Below are positions 25,137-32,276 of a DNA stretch of 46,474 bases, piece after piece. How positions within the stretch are numbered: position 1 is the first letter of the stretch; every line of letters starts with the position of its first letter. Source of the DNA: Pseudomonadota bacterium (GTDB taxonomy: Bacteria; SZUA-182; DTGQ01); NCBI GenBank assembly GCA_030625085.1, contig DAOURK010000017.1, positions 1 through 46,474 on the forward strand, written 5' to 3'. The position numbers were made by a program, and so were the translations under genes. The notes under the pieces were generated by a model. The model had not been told where the DNA came from. It saw only the letters and a program-made list of their open reading frames with translations, and ran no database searches.

Positions 25137-25175
25137 TGTAGCGCAGGGCTTTAGCCATGCCTGAAATAGCCCTGC
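25137..25175. repeat. Degenerate GTAGCGCAGGGCT repeat
   Basis: TGTAGCGCAGGGCTTTAGCC followed by ATGCCTGAAATAGCCCTGCC is a decayed version of the hairpin core found in the MITE copies at 1295-1441 and 26671-26833, without their CTATAG ends. Confidence 0.5.
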
Positions 25176-25223
25176 CTGAAAAAAAAATTGAGGGCAAACT
25201 AAAGCACGAAAAGGAATGAAACC

Positions 25224-25775
25224 ATGGACAGAGCAGAGGCCTTAAACCTAATTCATGAAAATGTAAAAAATAAAAATTTGATTAAACACATGCTGGCTAC
25301 TGAAGCTATCATGCAAAAGGTGGCTGGGTATTTTGAAGAAGATGTCGAGGTGTGGGGACTGGCCGGGTTGGTCCATGACCTTGATTATGACAAAACCCTT
25401 AAAACACCGGAGGAACATGGCCAATTGGGGGCTCAAATGCTTAAAGATGCCGGAGCCGATCCCAAAATCATACAAGCCGTTCTGGCACATGGCCCGAGCT
25501 TTATCCAGGAAAGAGAAATCCCCCTGGACATAGCCCTTTTTGCGGCAGATCCTTTATCCGGTTTAATCGTGGCTGCGGCCTTAATCCATCCCCAAAAAAA
25601 GTTGGCTGCCCTGGACACCTTTTTTATTTTGAAGCGATTTAAGGAAAAATGGTTTGCCAAGGGGGCCAACAGGGAACAAATTCGCGCTTGTGAAAAGTTG
25701 AATCTTAGCTTGGACAAGTTTGTTGAATTAGCCTTGAAGGCTATGCAGGATATTTCCGGAGAATTGGGGCTATAA
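25224..25775 (+). CDS. HD-superfamily phosphohydrolase-like protein (COG2316 type)
   Basis: The 183-aa soluble protein has HD-domain metal ligands: His22 (LIKHMLATE), the doublet His51-Asp52 (GLVHDLDYD), His65 (EEHGQLGA) and His89 (AVLAHG), followed by an aspartate in FAADPLSG. This set, with the short length and the LAGLVHDLDYD block, matches the predicted HDIG-type hydrolases of COG2316. Substrate is unknown; such proteins may act on nucleotides or phosphate esters. It follows plsY after 133 bp that contain a degenerate repeat. AAGGAATGAAACC before the ATG is a usable ribosome site. Confidence 0.85.
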   Translation: MDRAEALNLIHENVKNKNLIKHMLATEAIMQKVAGYFEEDVEVWGLAGLVHDLDYDKTLKTPEEHGQLGAQMLKDAGADPKIIQAVLAHGPSFIQEREIPLDIALFAADPLSGLIVAAALIHPQKKLAALDTFFILKRFKEKWFAKGANREQIRACEKLNLSLDKFVELALKAMQDISGELGL

Positions 25776-25800
25776 TAAAATTAATGGATTGTTTTTTATC

Positions 25801-26220
25801 CTAATCACCAATAATTTTAATCAATACTTTCTTACTTCTCCTTCCGTCAAATTCGCCATAGAAGATTTGTTCATAGGAATCACAGTCAAGCCGACCCTTT
25901 GTAACCGCTACTACGACTTCTCTTCCCATGATTTGCCGTTTAAGATGGGCGTCCCCATTATCTTCACATGGTTGATTATGCAGGTAGCGGTCAACCGGGT
26001 GGTGAGGTGCCAGTTGCTCAAGCCATCTTTCATAATCCTGTTGAAGTCCCGGCTCATCATCATTAATAAATACTGATGCTGTTATATGCATAGCGTTGAT
26101 CAGTAACAAGCCATCGTTAATACCGCTTTCATCGAGCACTTCCTTTACCTTTTGGGTAATGTTTATAAAAGCCATTCGTTTGGGTATATTAAACCATAGT
26201 TCCTTACGATAGGTTCGCAT
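25801..26220 (-). CDS. YjbQ family protein (UPF0047)
   Basis: The 139-aa protein matches the YjbQ/UPF0047 family over its length: [60 protein letters not shown] and the C-terminal [21 protein letters not shown] block with the conserved EFDGRR. The conserved histidines and the acidic pair form a presumed metal or phosphate site; some members have weak thiamine phosphate synthase activity. It is convergent with the HD gene (25-bp gap). Confidence 0.93.
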   Translation of the reverse strand: MRTYRKELWFNIPKRMAFINITQKVKEVLDESGINDGLLLINAMHITASVFINDDEPGLQQDYERWLEQLAPHHPVDRYLHNQPCEDNGDAHLKRQIMGREVVVAVTKGRLDCDSYEQIFYGEFDGRRSKKVLIKIIGD

Positions 26221-26260
26221 ATTTGGTTTCCTTTCTTATTGTGTTTGATCTTATTAGGTG

Positions 26261-26407
26261 CATATAGTATTTCAGACATTAAATTTTATGCACTAATTTT
26301 TTTATAATTTAGCGCACAGCTTCAGCCCTGCATTATGGCAGGGCTGAAGCTGTGCGCTACTATTCTATGAATAGCTATTGTGAAATTATTTATCTAAAAA
26401 TCTATAG
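26261..26407. repeat. Palindromic MITE-like element, copy 2 (147 bp)
   Basis: Read in reverse complement this copy aligns over its length with 1295-1441: CTATAGATTTTTAGATAAAT at one end, the central AGCGCACAGCTTCAGCCCTG / CAGGGCTGAAGCTGTGCGCT hairpin, and AATTAGTGCATAAAATTTAA toward the other. The changes in the hairpin stem are paired on both arms, so base pairing is kept. Confidence 0.8.
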
Positions 26408-26450
26408 TTCTGAATTCCGTGTTTTTTGTGGTAGAAAATTTTTATCTAAT

Positions 26451-26550
26451 CACGAAGGATACGAAGTGCACGAAGTTTTTTTCACTTCGTGGTCTTTGTG
26501 TCTTCGTGGTAAAAATTATATGTTATTTTTGGTTCCGGCTTATCCGGGTA
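26451..26550. repeat. CACGAAG hairpin repeat with ACCCGGA extension
   Basis: CACGAAGGATACGAAGTGCA and its near complement CACTTCGTGGTCTTTGTGTC flank a T-run, forming a long hairpin; past it lies GGTTCCGGCTTATCCGGGTA, the complement of the sequence at the start of 16667-16735. It sits between two MITE copies, so the spacer 26221-26974 is mostly mobile-repeat DNA. Confidence 0.75.
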
Positions 26551-26670
26551 AGGATTTATCATTTTTTATCTTACTCTTGGGAAAGATTGGATGAATCAAT
26601 CATAAAATTTAGAACAAAAGACGCAGAATCCATGTTGTATTTTTCGGCAATTCAACATTCTATAACTACC

Positions 26671-26833
26671 CTAGATTTTTTATTTTATAAATTTTTAGAT
26701 ACTAAATTTTATACTGTAGCGCAAGGGCTTTAGCCCTGCAAAAAACATTTGTCTGGAGGATTAAGCAGGGCTTAAGCCCTGCGCTACTTTTGTCTAAATA
26801 TCGATTATAATTTTTTTTTATGAAAATCTATAG
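26671..26833. repeat. Palindromic MITE-like element, copy 3 (about 163 bp)
   Basis: Begins CTAGATTTTTTATTTT, has the hairpin GTAGCGCAAGGGCTTTAGCC / GGGCTTAAGCCCTGCGCTAC around a longer loop, and ends AAAATCTATAG. It is a divergent, longer member of the family at 1295-1441. Confidence 0.7.
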
Positions 26834-26851
26834 AAAAGGAAGGAGGAGCAC

Positions 26852-26878
26852 ATGAAAATTTTTAATATCAAAGGCTGA
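26852..26878 (+). other. Eight-codon frame behind a strong ribosome site, gene remnant or leader peptide
   Basis: GGAAGGAGGAGCAC followed by ATG gives the peptide MKIFNIKG before a TGA. The Shine-Dalgarno sequence is one of the best in the window, yet no longer frame follows. It starts 19 bp after the end of MITE copy 3. I read it as the beginning of a gene that was lost; no function is assigned. Confidence 0.3.
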
Positions 26879-26974
26879 GGTAATCGTGAGAAGCTGAATT
26901 TAATCCCACGAAATTTGTATGAGAGTTGAAGGGTATGCAGGAAATTTTTACAGAGTTGGAGTTTTATAGTAGGA

Positions 26975-28600
26975 TCAATCGATCCCTTGGCCAACAAAAT
27001 CCAAATGTTCTATTCGCTGAACCAGTGGTTTTGGTTGGCCAATACTATGGCCGGCTATATTTTTTTCAAGGTCTTGTAAGGTTAACTCAGATACATTGAG
27101 TTGCGTCTCTAATTCTTGGCAAATCATAGGGATTACCGGCTTTAAGAGAATTTCAAGATCTCTTACCCAATGAACACAGGTAGAAATTATTCGGCCGGCT
27201 TCTTCCGGGGACTCTTTAATTACCTTCCAGGGTTCACGTCGCTGGAGGTATTTATTGGCAAAATCGCTTATATCCAAAATCCCCCTTATTGCCGCACGGA
27301 ATTCGCAATTTTCGTAAGCCTTCAAAATGAGGGGGATTTTTTGTTGAACTAGGGTGTAATATTCATCTTCAGGCACGCCAATTTTCCCGCCTAGTTTATT
27401 TTTCAGGAAATTCAGGGACCTGTTGGCCAGATTAGCAAAATTACCAAGCAGTTCGCTGTTAATCCGGTCTTTGAAATCGTTCAAATCAAAATCTATATCA
27501 GTAATATTTCTCGAAAGATTAAAAGCCAGATAAAAACGCAAATAACTTGGGTTTGTTTTTTGCCAATATTCACGGGCAGTAATAAACGTGCCCCTTGATT
27601 TGCTCATTTTTTGTTTGTTGACCGTTAAAAAACCATGCACCACAATGTTATCAGGTAATCGAAATCCGCTTCCCATCAACATAGCCGGCCAGAAAAGAAA
27701 ATGAAAGTAAATAATATCTTTACCGATAAAATGAATAATTTTACCTGTATCATTGAGCCAGTAACTGTCAAAGTCATCGCCATGTTTTTGGCAATAGTTT
27801 TGTGTACTGGCCATATATCCAATAGGGGCATCTAACCAGACATAATAATATTTGTTGGGGTCATCCAGAATCTGAAAACCAAAATAGGGAGCATCTCGGG
27901 TTATATCCCAATCTTTTAACCCTGCTTCAATCCACTTAAGAATATAATTTTTAATTTCTTCCTGTAACTGATTATTCCCGTTCAGCCATGCTTGCAGCCG
28001 ATCGGTGTAATTGCTTAACCGGAAAAAATAGTGATCCGATTTTTTGCGTATTGGTGATGCTTGACAAATCACACAGTAGGCATTAGCCAAGTCAGTAGTG
28101 GCATAGGTAGCGTTACAGACTTCACAATTATCACCATATTGATCAGAGGCCCCACATCGCGGGCAGACTCCCTTCACATAACGATCGGGTAAAAAACGTT
28201 GGCATTGGGGGCAATAGGTTAATTCAACCCTTTTTAAATAAATGTCGCCTTTGTCTTTAAGGCGGGAAAAAATCAGGTCGCTGAATTTTTTATTTTCGGG
28301 TGAATTGGTTGAGTAATACGAGTCAAAGCTTATGTAAAATTTTTCAAAATCCTCGGTATGTTCCTTGTAATAGTGAGCGATAAGTTCTTCCGGAGAGATC
28401 CCTTGTTTGGAAGCGTTAATCTGGATTGGAGCGCCATGGGTATCATCAGCACAACAATAAATTATCTTTTTCCCGGAAAGCCGCAAAAAGCGCACATAAA
28501 TATCCGTTTGGATATATTCCACCAGGTGTCCGATATGAATCGGCCCGTTAGCATAAGGAAGAGCACTGGTTACCAGGATTTTTTTTTCTTTTTTATTCAT
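26975..28600 (-). CDS. metG: Methionine--tRNA ligase
   Basis: The 541-aa class I synthetase has the HIGH motif as HIGH (residues 22-25, PIHIGHL), a zinc-knuckle insert with four CxxC pairs (CPQC, CPRC, CEVC, CVIC, about 129-181), the KMSKS loop (KQKMSKSRGT, near 330) and the anticodon-binding helical domain. It lacks the C-terminal EMAPII-like tRNA-binding domain of the 670-aa form. It charges tRNA-Met for initiation and elongation. The -10 hexamer ends only eight bases before the ATG, and no Shine-Dalgarno sequence is present, so its mRNA is probably leaderless. A later start is excluded because the HIGH region begins at residue 20. Confidence 0.96.
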   Translation of the reverse strand: MNKKEKKILVTSALPYANGPIHIGHLVEYIQTDIYVRFLRLSGKKIIYCCADDTHGAPIQINASKQGISPEELIAHYYKEHTEDFEKFYISFDSYYSTNSPENKKFSDLIFSRLKDKGDIYLKRVELTYCPQCQRFLPDRYVKGVCPRCGASDQYGDNCEVCNATYATTDLANAYCVICQASPIRKKSDHYFFRLSNYTDRLQAWLNGNNQLQEEIKNYILKWIEAGLKDWDITRDAPYFGFQILDDPNKYYYVWLDAPIGYMASTQNYCQKHGDDFDSYWLNDTGKIIHFIGKDIIYFHFLFWPAMLMGSGFRLPDNIVVHGFLTVNKQKMSKSRGTFITAREYWQKTNPSYLRFYLAFNLSRNITDIDFDLNDFKDRINSELLGNFANLANRSLNFLKNKLGGKIGVPEDEYYTLVQQKIPLILKAYENCEFRAAIRGILDISDFANKYLQRREPWKVIKESPEEAGRIISTCVHWVRDLEILLKPVIPMICQELETQLNVSELTLQDLEKNIAGHSIGQPKPLVQRIEHLDFVGQGID

Positions 28601-28608
28601 AGTGGGAT

Positions 28609-28637
28609 TTTATAGCATGTTTTCATGAATAAGTCAA
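28609..28637 (-). promoter_or_regulatory. metG promoter giving a leaderless transcript
   Basis: On the minus strand TTGACT (28632-28637), a 17-base spacer and TATAAA (28609-28614) precede the metG ATG (28598-28600) by only eight bases. The expected transcription start is within two or three bases of the start codon. Confidence 0.65.
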
Positions 28638-28763
28638 AAAACCTTCAGCAATTCTTGCTTTGGGGGAATAAAGGTTGGTCAGGAAAAGCCCTCTCTAACA
28701 TTCAGCAAACATATCGCAATTGTATCTTTAATGAGGCCAAAGTTGCAGATATTTACTTTTTGT

Positions 28764-28793
28764 TTGCATTTAGATATTTTTTTCTGCTATAAT
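28764..28793 (+). promoter_or_regulatory. Promoter of tyrosine-rich secreted protein gene
   Basis: TTGCAT (28764-28769), an 18-base spacer and a consensus TATAAT (28788-28793). The predicted transcript has a leader of about 170 nt before the ATG at 28973. Confidence 0.65.
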
Positions 28794-28972
28794 ATATATC
28801 ACATGCTGGTTTCTGTATTTTAGATGATTGCCGGCATAAAGAGCCCCATTAATTTTTACTCTAAATTAATTTATATTCATAAATATTCACACCCAGTGTT
28901 TCCTGACATTATTTGATTGTTTTTGTTTGATAAGGTTTTTTAAGGTTTTCACCAGAAAGGAGGGTTTTTGAA
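28794..28972 (+). other. Long 5' leader of the tyrosine-rich protein gene
   Basis: The leader is AT-rich, with ATTAATTTTTACTCTAAATT and its partial complement nearby (28849-28880) that could form a weak stem. It ends in a strong AGAAAGGAGGG ribosome site, nine bases from the ATG. I do not recognise a known riboswitch. Confidence 0.35.
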
Positions 28973-29530
28973 ATGCGTAAAGGTAATAAAGTATTATTAA
29001 TAGTAGCAGTTTTTTTATTTTCCTTGATAATTTCTTCTGCAGTTCAGGCGGATTTGTCGCCATATTATTCTATGTATGGTATGCCCATGTACACCGCAGG
29101 GAATATGTTTGGTAATGCTAATATGTACATGACTGCTCGGGCTATGGGTGCTTATGCTACTACAGATTATGCCAGTGCATGGGGGCTCAATAACTTGGCT
29201 CAGATGGGACAAAATCTTGGAATTACTGCAGGAGGTATGGGCTTGGGTGCTTTGAATTTAATGAATAATTGGATACAAAGCTATCCTATGACTCCCACGT
29301 TTGGTTATAACTCGGCTTTAAATCCCAATTATGGTTATAGCTCATCTGTGGGTTATTCCAGTTATCCTTTAGGGTACAGCTCTTCAAATTACTCTTTCCC
29401 CATGCAATCTTATTATCCTTCTAATCTTTACAATCAATATAATTATAATACTGTGATTGATTCCCCTTACTATAATAGTTCTAGTATGGATTTTTCTTAC
29501 TGGTGGACAAATGAGGATGAAGAAGAGTAA
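28973..29530 (+). CDS. Secreted Tyr/Ser/Asn-rich protein of unknown function
   Basis: The 185-aa product has a clear signal peptide (residues 1-26, cleavage SAVQA-DLS). The mature N-terminal half is rich in Met, Gly, Ala and Asn (MYGMPMYTAGNMFGNANMYM); the second half is rich in Tyr, Ser, Asn and Pro with repeated GYSS/YSS motifs and ends with a strongly acidic NEDEEE tail. There are no cysteines and no recognisable domain. The makeup resembles structural or adhesive surface proteins rather than enzymes. It is a single-gene unit with its own promoter, an excellent ribosome site (AAGGAGGG) and a strong terminator, which suggests high expression. Confidence 0.7.
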   Translation: MRKGNKVLLIVAVFLFSLIISSAVQADLSPYYSMYGMPMYTAGNMFGNANMYMTARAMGAYATTDYASAWGLNNLAQMGQNLGITAGGMGLGALNLMNNWIQSYPMTPTFGYNSALNPNYGYSSSVGYSSYPLGYSSSNYSFPMQSYYPSNLYNQYNYNTVIDSPYYNSSSMDFSYWWTNEDEEE

Positions 29531-29612
29531 AAATCAGACCTGATCGGAAATATTTTTTTAAGGCTTTTTTAAAATAATAGCAGCCTAAATAATAAATATG
29601 TATGTTTTTCAG

Positions 29613-29641
29613 GGCTAGCCTTTGTGGCTAGCCTTTTTTTT
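29613..29641 (+). terminator. Rho-independent terminator
   Basis: GGCTAGCC-TTTGT-GGCTAGCC forms a perfect 8-bp GC-rich stem (29613-29633) followed by eight T residues (29634-29641). It ends the transcript of the tyrosine-rich protein gene. Confidence 0.92.
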
Positions 29642-29736
29642 GTGGTTAGGGGATCAGGCTGTTTTTTAGGATAAATAGAGTAAGTCAATAGGAAAGCATC
29701 TTTTTCATTTTTGGTGATGTCAGTTTGTTATGAACG

Positions 29737-29765
29737 TTGTCCCTTATATAAGATCGTGGTAGAAT
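29737..29765 (+). promoter_or_regulatory. Promoter of methyltransferase gene
   Basis: TTGTCC (29737-29742), 17 bases, TAGAAT (29760-29765). The leader to the chosen start codon at 29909 is about 135 nt and shows nothing I recognise. Between the terminator at 29641 and this promoter the DNA is featureless. Confidence 0.5.
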
Positions 29766-29908
29766 ATTTTTTTTCATAGCAGAGAGAATTTTATTTGTTT
29801 TTTTTAACGCTTCGAATGAGATTGGGCAGAGAAACCCTGATCACCAAAGTGGTTTTTTATCGCTGAAAAGGGCCGAAATGAGAATAAGGTCTGAAGGAGG
29901 GAATGTTT

Positions 29909-30547
29909 ATGGGCACTCGGAAATATCGAAGAAAATATTATGATTTTTTTTCTCACTTTTACGATGCCTTTATTGCATTACACTCGCGAGATCAAAGTGG
30001 TGAATTGCGAAAATTTTTGGTGCAACAGGCGAAGTTGAAGCCTGGAGATATTGCCCTGGACATTTGTACCGGGACCGGTTCTGTGCTTCCCAATCTGCAT
30101 GAACATGTCGGTGCGGAAGGGTTAGTGGTGGGTCTTGATTTTTCCCATGGCATGTTGCGGGCTGCACGGGATCGGTGGGGGCATAAATCCCCTCAAATTT
30201 GTTATATTGAGGCGGACGTGGCTCATTTGCCCTTTGGTGATAATTTTTTGGAAGGCGTAACCTGTTCTCATGCTTTTTATGAATTAAAAGGAGATACACA
30301 GGAAAGGGCCTTGCGGGAAATTGGCCGCATCTTGAAAAAAGGAAAACCATTTTTAATGATGGAGCACGATGTTCCTGATAATCCTGTTATCAAATTTTTA
30401 TTTTACCTGCGTATATATTTTATGGGTTCGGGAAAGGCCATGGAAATCCTGGGCCGGGAGCAGGTTGTATTTCAAAAATATTTTGCCCAGGTTCAAAGAA
30501 TTTGCACACCCAGTGGCGGGTCCAAGATATTTATCTGCCGGAAATGA
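29909..30547 (+). CDS. Class I SAM-dependent methyltransferase (UbiE/Methyltransf_11-like)
   Basis: The 212-aa product (from the second ATG, eight bases after GGAGG; the first ATG at 29903 is too close to the ribosome site) starts YRRKYYDFFSHFYDAF, typical of UbiE-like enzymes. SAM-binding motif I is DICTGTGSVLPNL, the acidic motif II LVVGLDFSHGML, then YIEADVAHLPF and CSHAFYELKGDTQERALREI. The substrate is unknown; similar proteins methylate quinones, lipids or small molecules. A C-terminal hydrophobic stretch (IKFLFYLRIYFMGSG) suggests membrane contact. It ends one base from the convergent GH57-type gene. Confidence 0.88.
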   Translation: MGTRKYRRKYYDFFSHFYDAFIALHSRDQSGELRKFLVQQAKLKPGDIALDICTGTGSVLPNLHEHVGAEGLVVGLDFSHGMLRAARDRWGHKSPQICYIEADVAHLPFGDNFLEGVTCSHAFYELKGDTQERALREIGRILKKGKPFLMMEHDVPDNPVIKFLFYLRIYFMGSGKAMEILGREQVVFQKYFAQVQRICTPSGGSKIFICRK

Positions 30548-32005
30548 TCAGAATTTTTTCTCCAGCAATTGTGTGCCCCTGCGGCATATTTCTTTGGCAT
30601 AGTCTGTCCATCTTCCCCGCCCCCAATAGCGATAACAACTTGTTTGGGAAACCAGCAAATAAAAGAGCGTCTCTCGGTAAGCTGCGCTTTGTTTATTTAC
30701 GGCCGGATTTCGATCAATCTTTTGATGAAATAAAGCGCTCAGCTTTTCTATGGGGCCCAGTACATTTTCATACCCTTTGACCCAACTTCTATTATTGGTC
30801 CAGGAACCCATATCCAAATGAAAGCGGGAATCCTCTTTTTCAAGGTCAGTAATAGCCTTTTTTACCGCTCCTGGGCTGGGGTTGTCGACTCGATCCCAGA
30901 ATTTTTTTTGCCCTATGGGCTGAATTTGAGGGGCGGATTTTTCTAAATCTATTCCTTCTGCCTCCAGCAATTCCAAATATTCACTGCCGCACAAACTTAT
31001 TGTTCCCGAGGCTTTAATCTCGTGGAAAGCCTTTTTGAAACATCTGGGAAATTCATTCATCATTACATTGCCGTTTTCCCCGTCAGCGATTTGAAATACA
31101 AAGGGGGGGATTAATTTTTCTGCCAACTTTTGTCTTTGCAAACCTTTGGCTTCTGCATAGGGCTGCATATGGCCCACCAATTTACTGTCTGAGCCTTTGG
31201 TTTTGATCAGGGAGATCATGCTTATTTCTTCTCCCCGGGAATTTTTCGCTATCAGAAGATGAGGTATATGGGGGTTGCGGGTCCTTTGACCGTCAATATT
31301 TTCCACGGTATGCTCCTGCACCATAAGCCAGCGAAATCCGCATTCTTTGAGTGTTTTGATATATTCATAACAGACATCAGGATGTATAGGCAGATGCATT
31401 TCCGGAGGGGAAAATCCCTTTACTCGTGCGAGGGCTTCCCATCCAAAGATGGCGGCAAAATGCTGTTGCCATGCCTGGACATGTAATTTTATGTCGGGTG
31501 GCGGCGTAGATGGGGCCACGGCATGAGACCACATGGTCCCCAGCCATTCTATGCAACGGGAATAAGGTTTTTCAACAGTAACCTTTTTTAAATTTTCCAG
31601 GATGTCTCCTCTGCCCATCTGTCGAAGACCATAAAGAAGATTACCTGAATAATCAAGCATCACCCGGGGGTGGTGGCCTGTCTCAAGCAAGTCCTTCACA
31701 AAATCAGCTATACGGCTATAGCAGCGGGCAAAGGCGGGTGCATTATGATTATCCTTAATATGTTGATGTTCCATCATGTATTGCAAATTGCCGATAATAC
31801 CGGCAGTTGGCAGATTTGGTCCGCCGGCAGGGATCAAGGGTTGATGCATGTGCAGAGCAATTCCAAAAGAAGATTTAACCTGACTGAGCTTGACTGTGGT
31901 ACTGTCAAGGAAAGTCGGCTTATTGACCCCGGGAACCTTTTCAACCCTTGATTCGTGTCCGCAAAAGTTGGGTAATTGATTTATTATTTCCGGAAGTGGT
32001 TCCAT
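30548..32005 (-). CDS. Glycoside hydrolase family 57-like protein
   Basis: The 485-aa cytoplasmic protein has the GH57 N-terminal signature ALHMHQPLIPAGG (His52-x-His-Gln-Pro), a barrel segment DYSGNLLYGLRQMG, a block FSPPEMHLPIHPD whose Glu202 is a good candidate nucleophile, and FQIADGENGNVMMNEFPR (about 305-321) at the usual position of the second catalytic region. GH57 enzymes act on alpha-glucans (amylase, branching enzyme, amylopullulanase). The C-terminal 150 residues (WTNNRSWVKGYENVLG..., TSCYRYWGRGRWTDYA) resemble the helical part of bacterial GH57/DUF1957-like enzymes. With the dead GH13 gene elsewhere it hints at glycogen metabolism. Ribosome site GAAGGGAG. Confidence 0.8.
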   Translation of the reverse strand: MEPLPEIINQLPNFCGHESRVEKVPGVNKPTFLDSTTVKLSQVKSSFGIALHMHQPLIPAGGPNLPTAGIIGNLQYMMEHQHIKDNHNAPAFARCYSRIADFVKDLLETGHHPRVMLDYSGNLLYGLRQMGRGDILENLKKVTVEKPYSRCIEWLGTMWSHAVAPSTPPPDIKLHVQAWQQHFAAIFGWEALARVKGFSPPEMHLPIHPDVCYEYIKTLKECGFRWLMVQEHTVENIDGQRTRNPHIPHLLIAKNSRGEEISMISLIKTKGSDSKLVGHMQPYAEAKGLQRQKLAEKLIPPFVFQIADGENGNVMMNEFPRCFKKAFHEIKASGTISLCGSEYLELLEAEGIDLEKSAPQIQPIGQKKFWDRVDNPSPGAVKKAITDLEKEDSRFHLDMGSWTNNRSWVKGYENVLGPIEKLSALFHQKIDRNPAVNKQSAAYRETLFYLLVSQTSCYRYWGRGRWTDYAKEICRRGTQLLEKKF

Positions 32006-32105
32006 GATTTAAAAACTCCCTTCAAGTGTTGTTTATTCAGTAATGCTCATATTGCTTACTATCTGTGTTAAGGTGGCAAAATATTTTTTTGAGCAACTCA
32101 TTTTA

Positions 32106-32128
32106 GCGGGGCTAAAGCCCTGCGCTAC
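32106..32128. repeat. Half hairpin of the GCAGGGCT repeat family
   Basis: GCGGGGCTAAAGCCCTGCGC followed by TAC equals one arm of the MITE core hairpin (as in 26671-26833). It is the only recognisable element in the 271-bp spacer upstream of the GH57 gene. Confidence 0.5.
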
Positions 32129-32276
32129 AATTAAAAAAATGAGAACGTTGGCAAAATGTTTACCAACTAACTCACCTCATAATTTTCATAATGAGAATTG
32201 CTGGGTTTTTATAGTATTATCGGAATCATAAGGATTTTGGAATCAAAGGGTTTTATTTTGCAGCAAAAATTTGAAT

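Noticed and set aside
26352-26733. Plus-strand frames of 80 and 104 aa
   Set aside because: They translate MITE and CACGAAG repeat DNA and have no ribosome sites.
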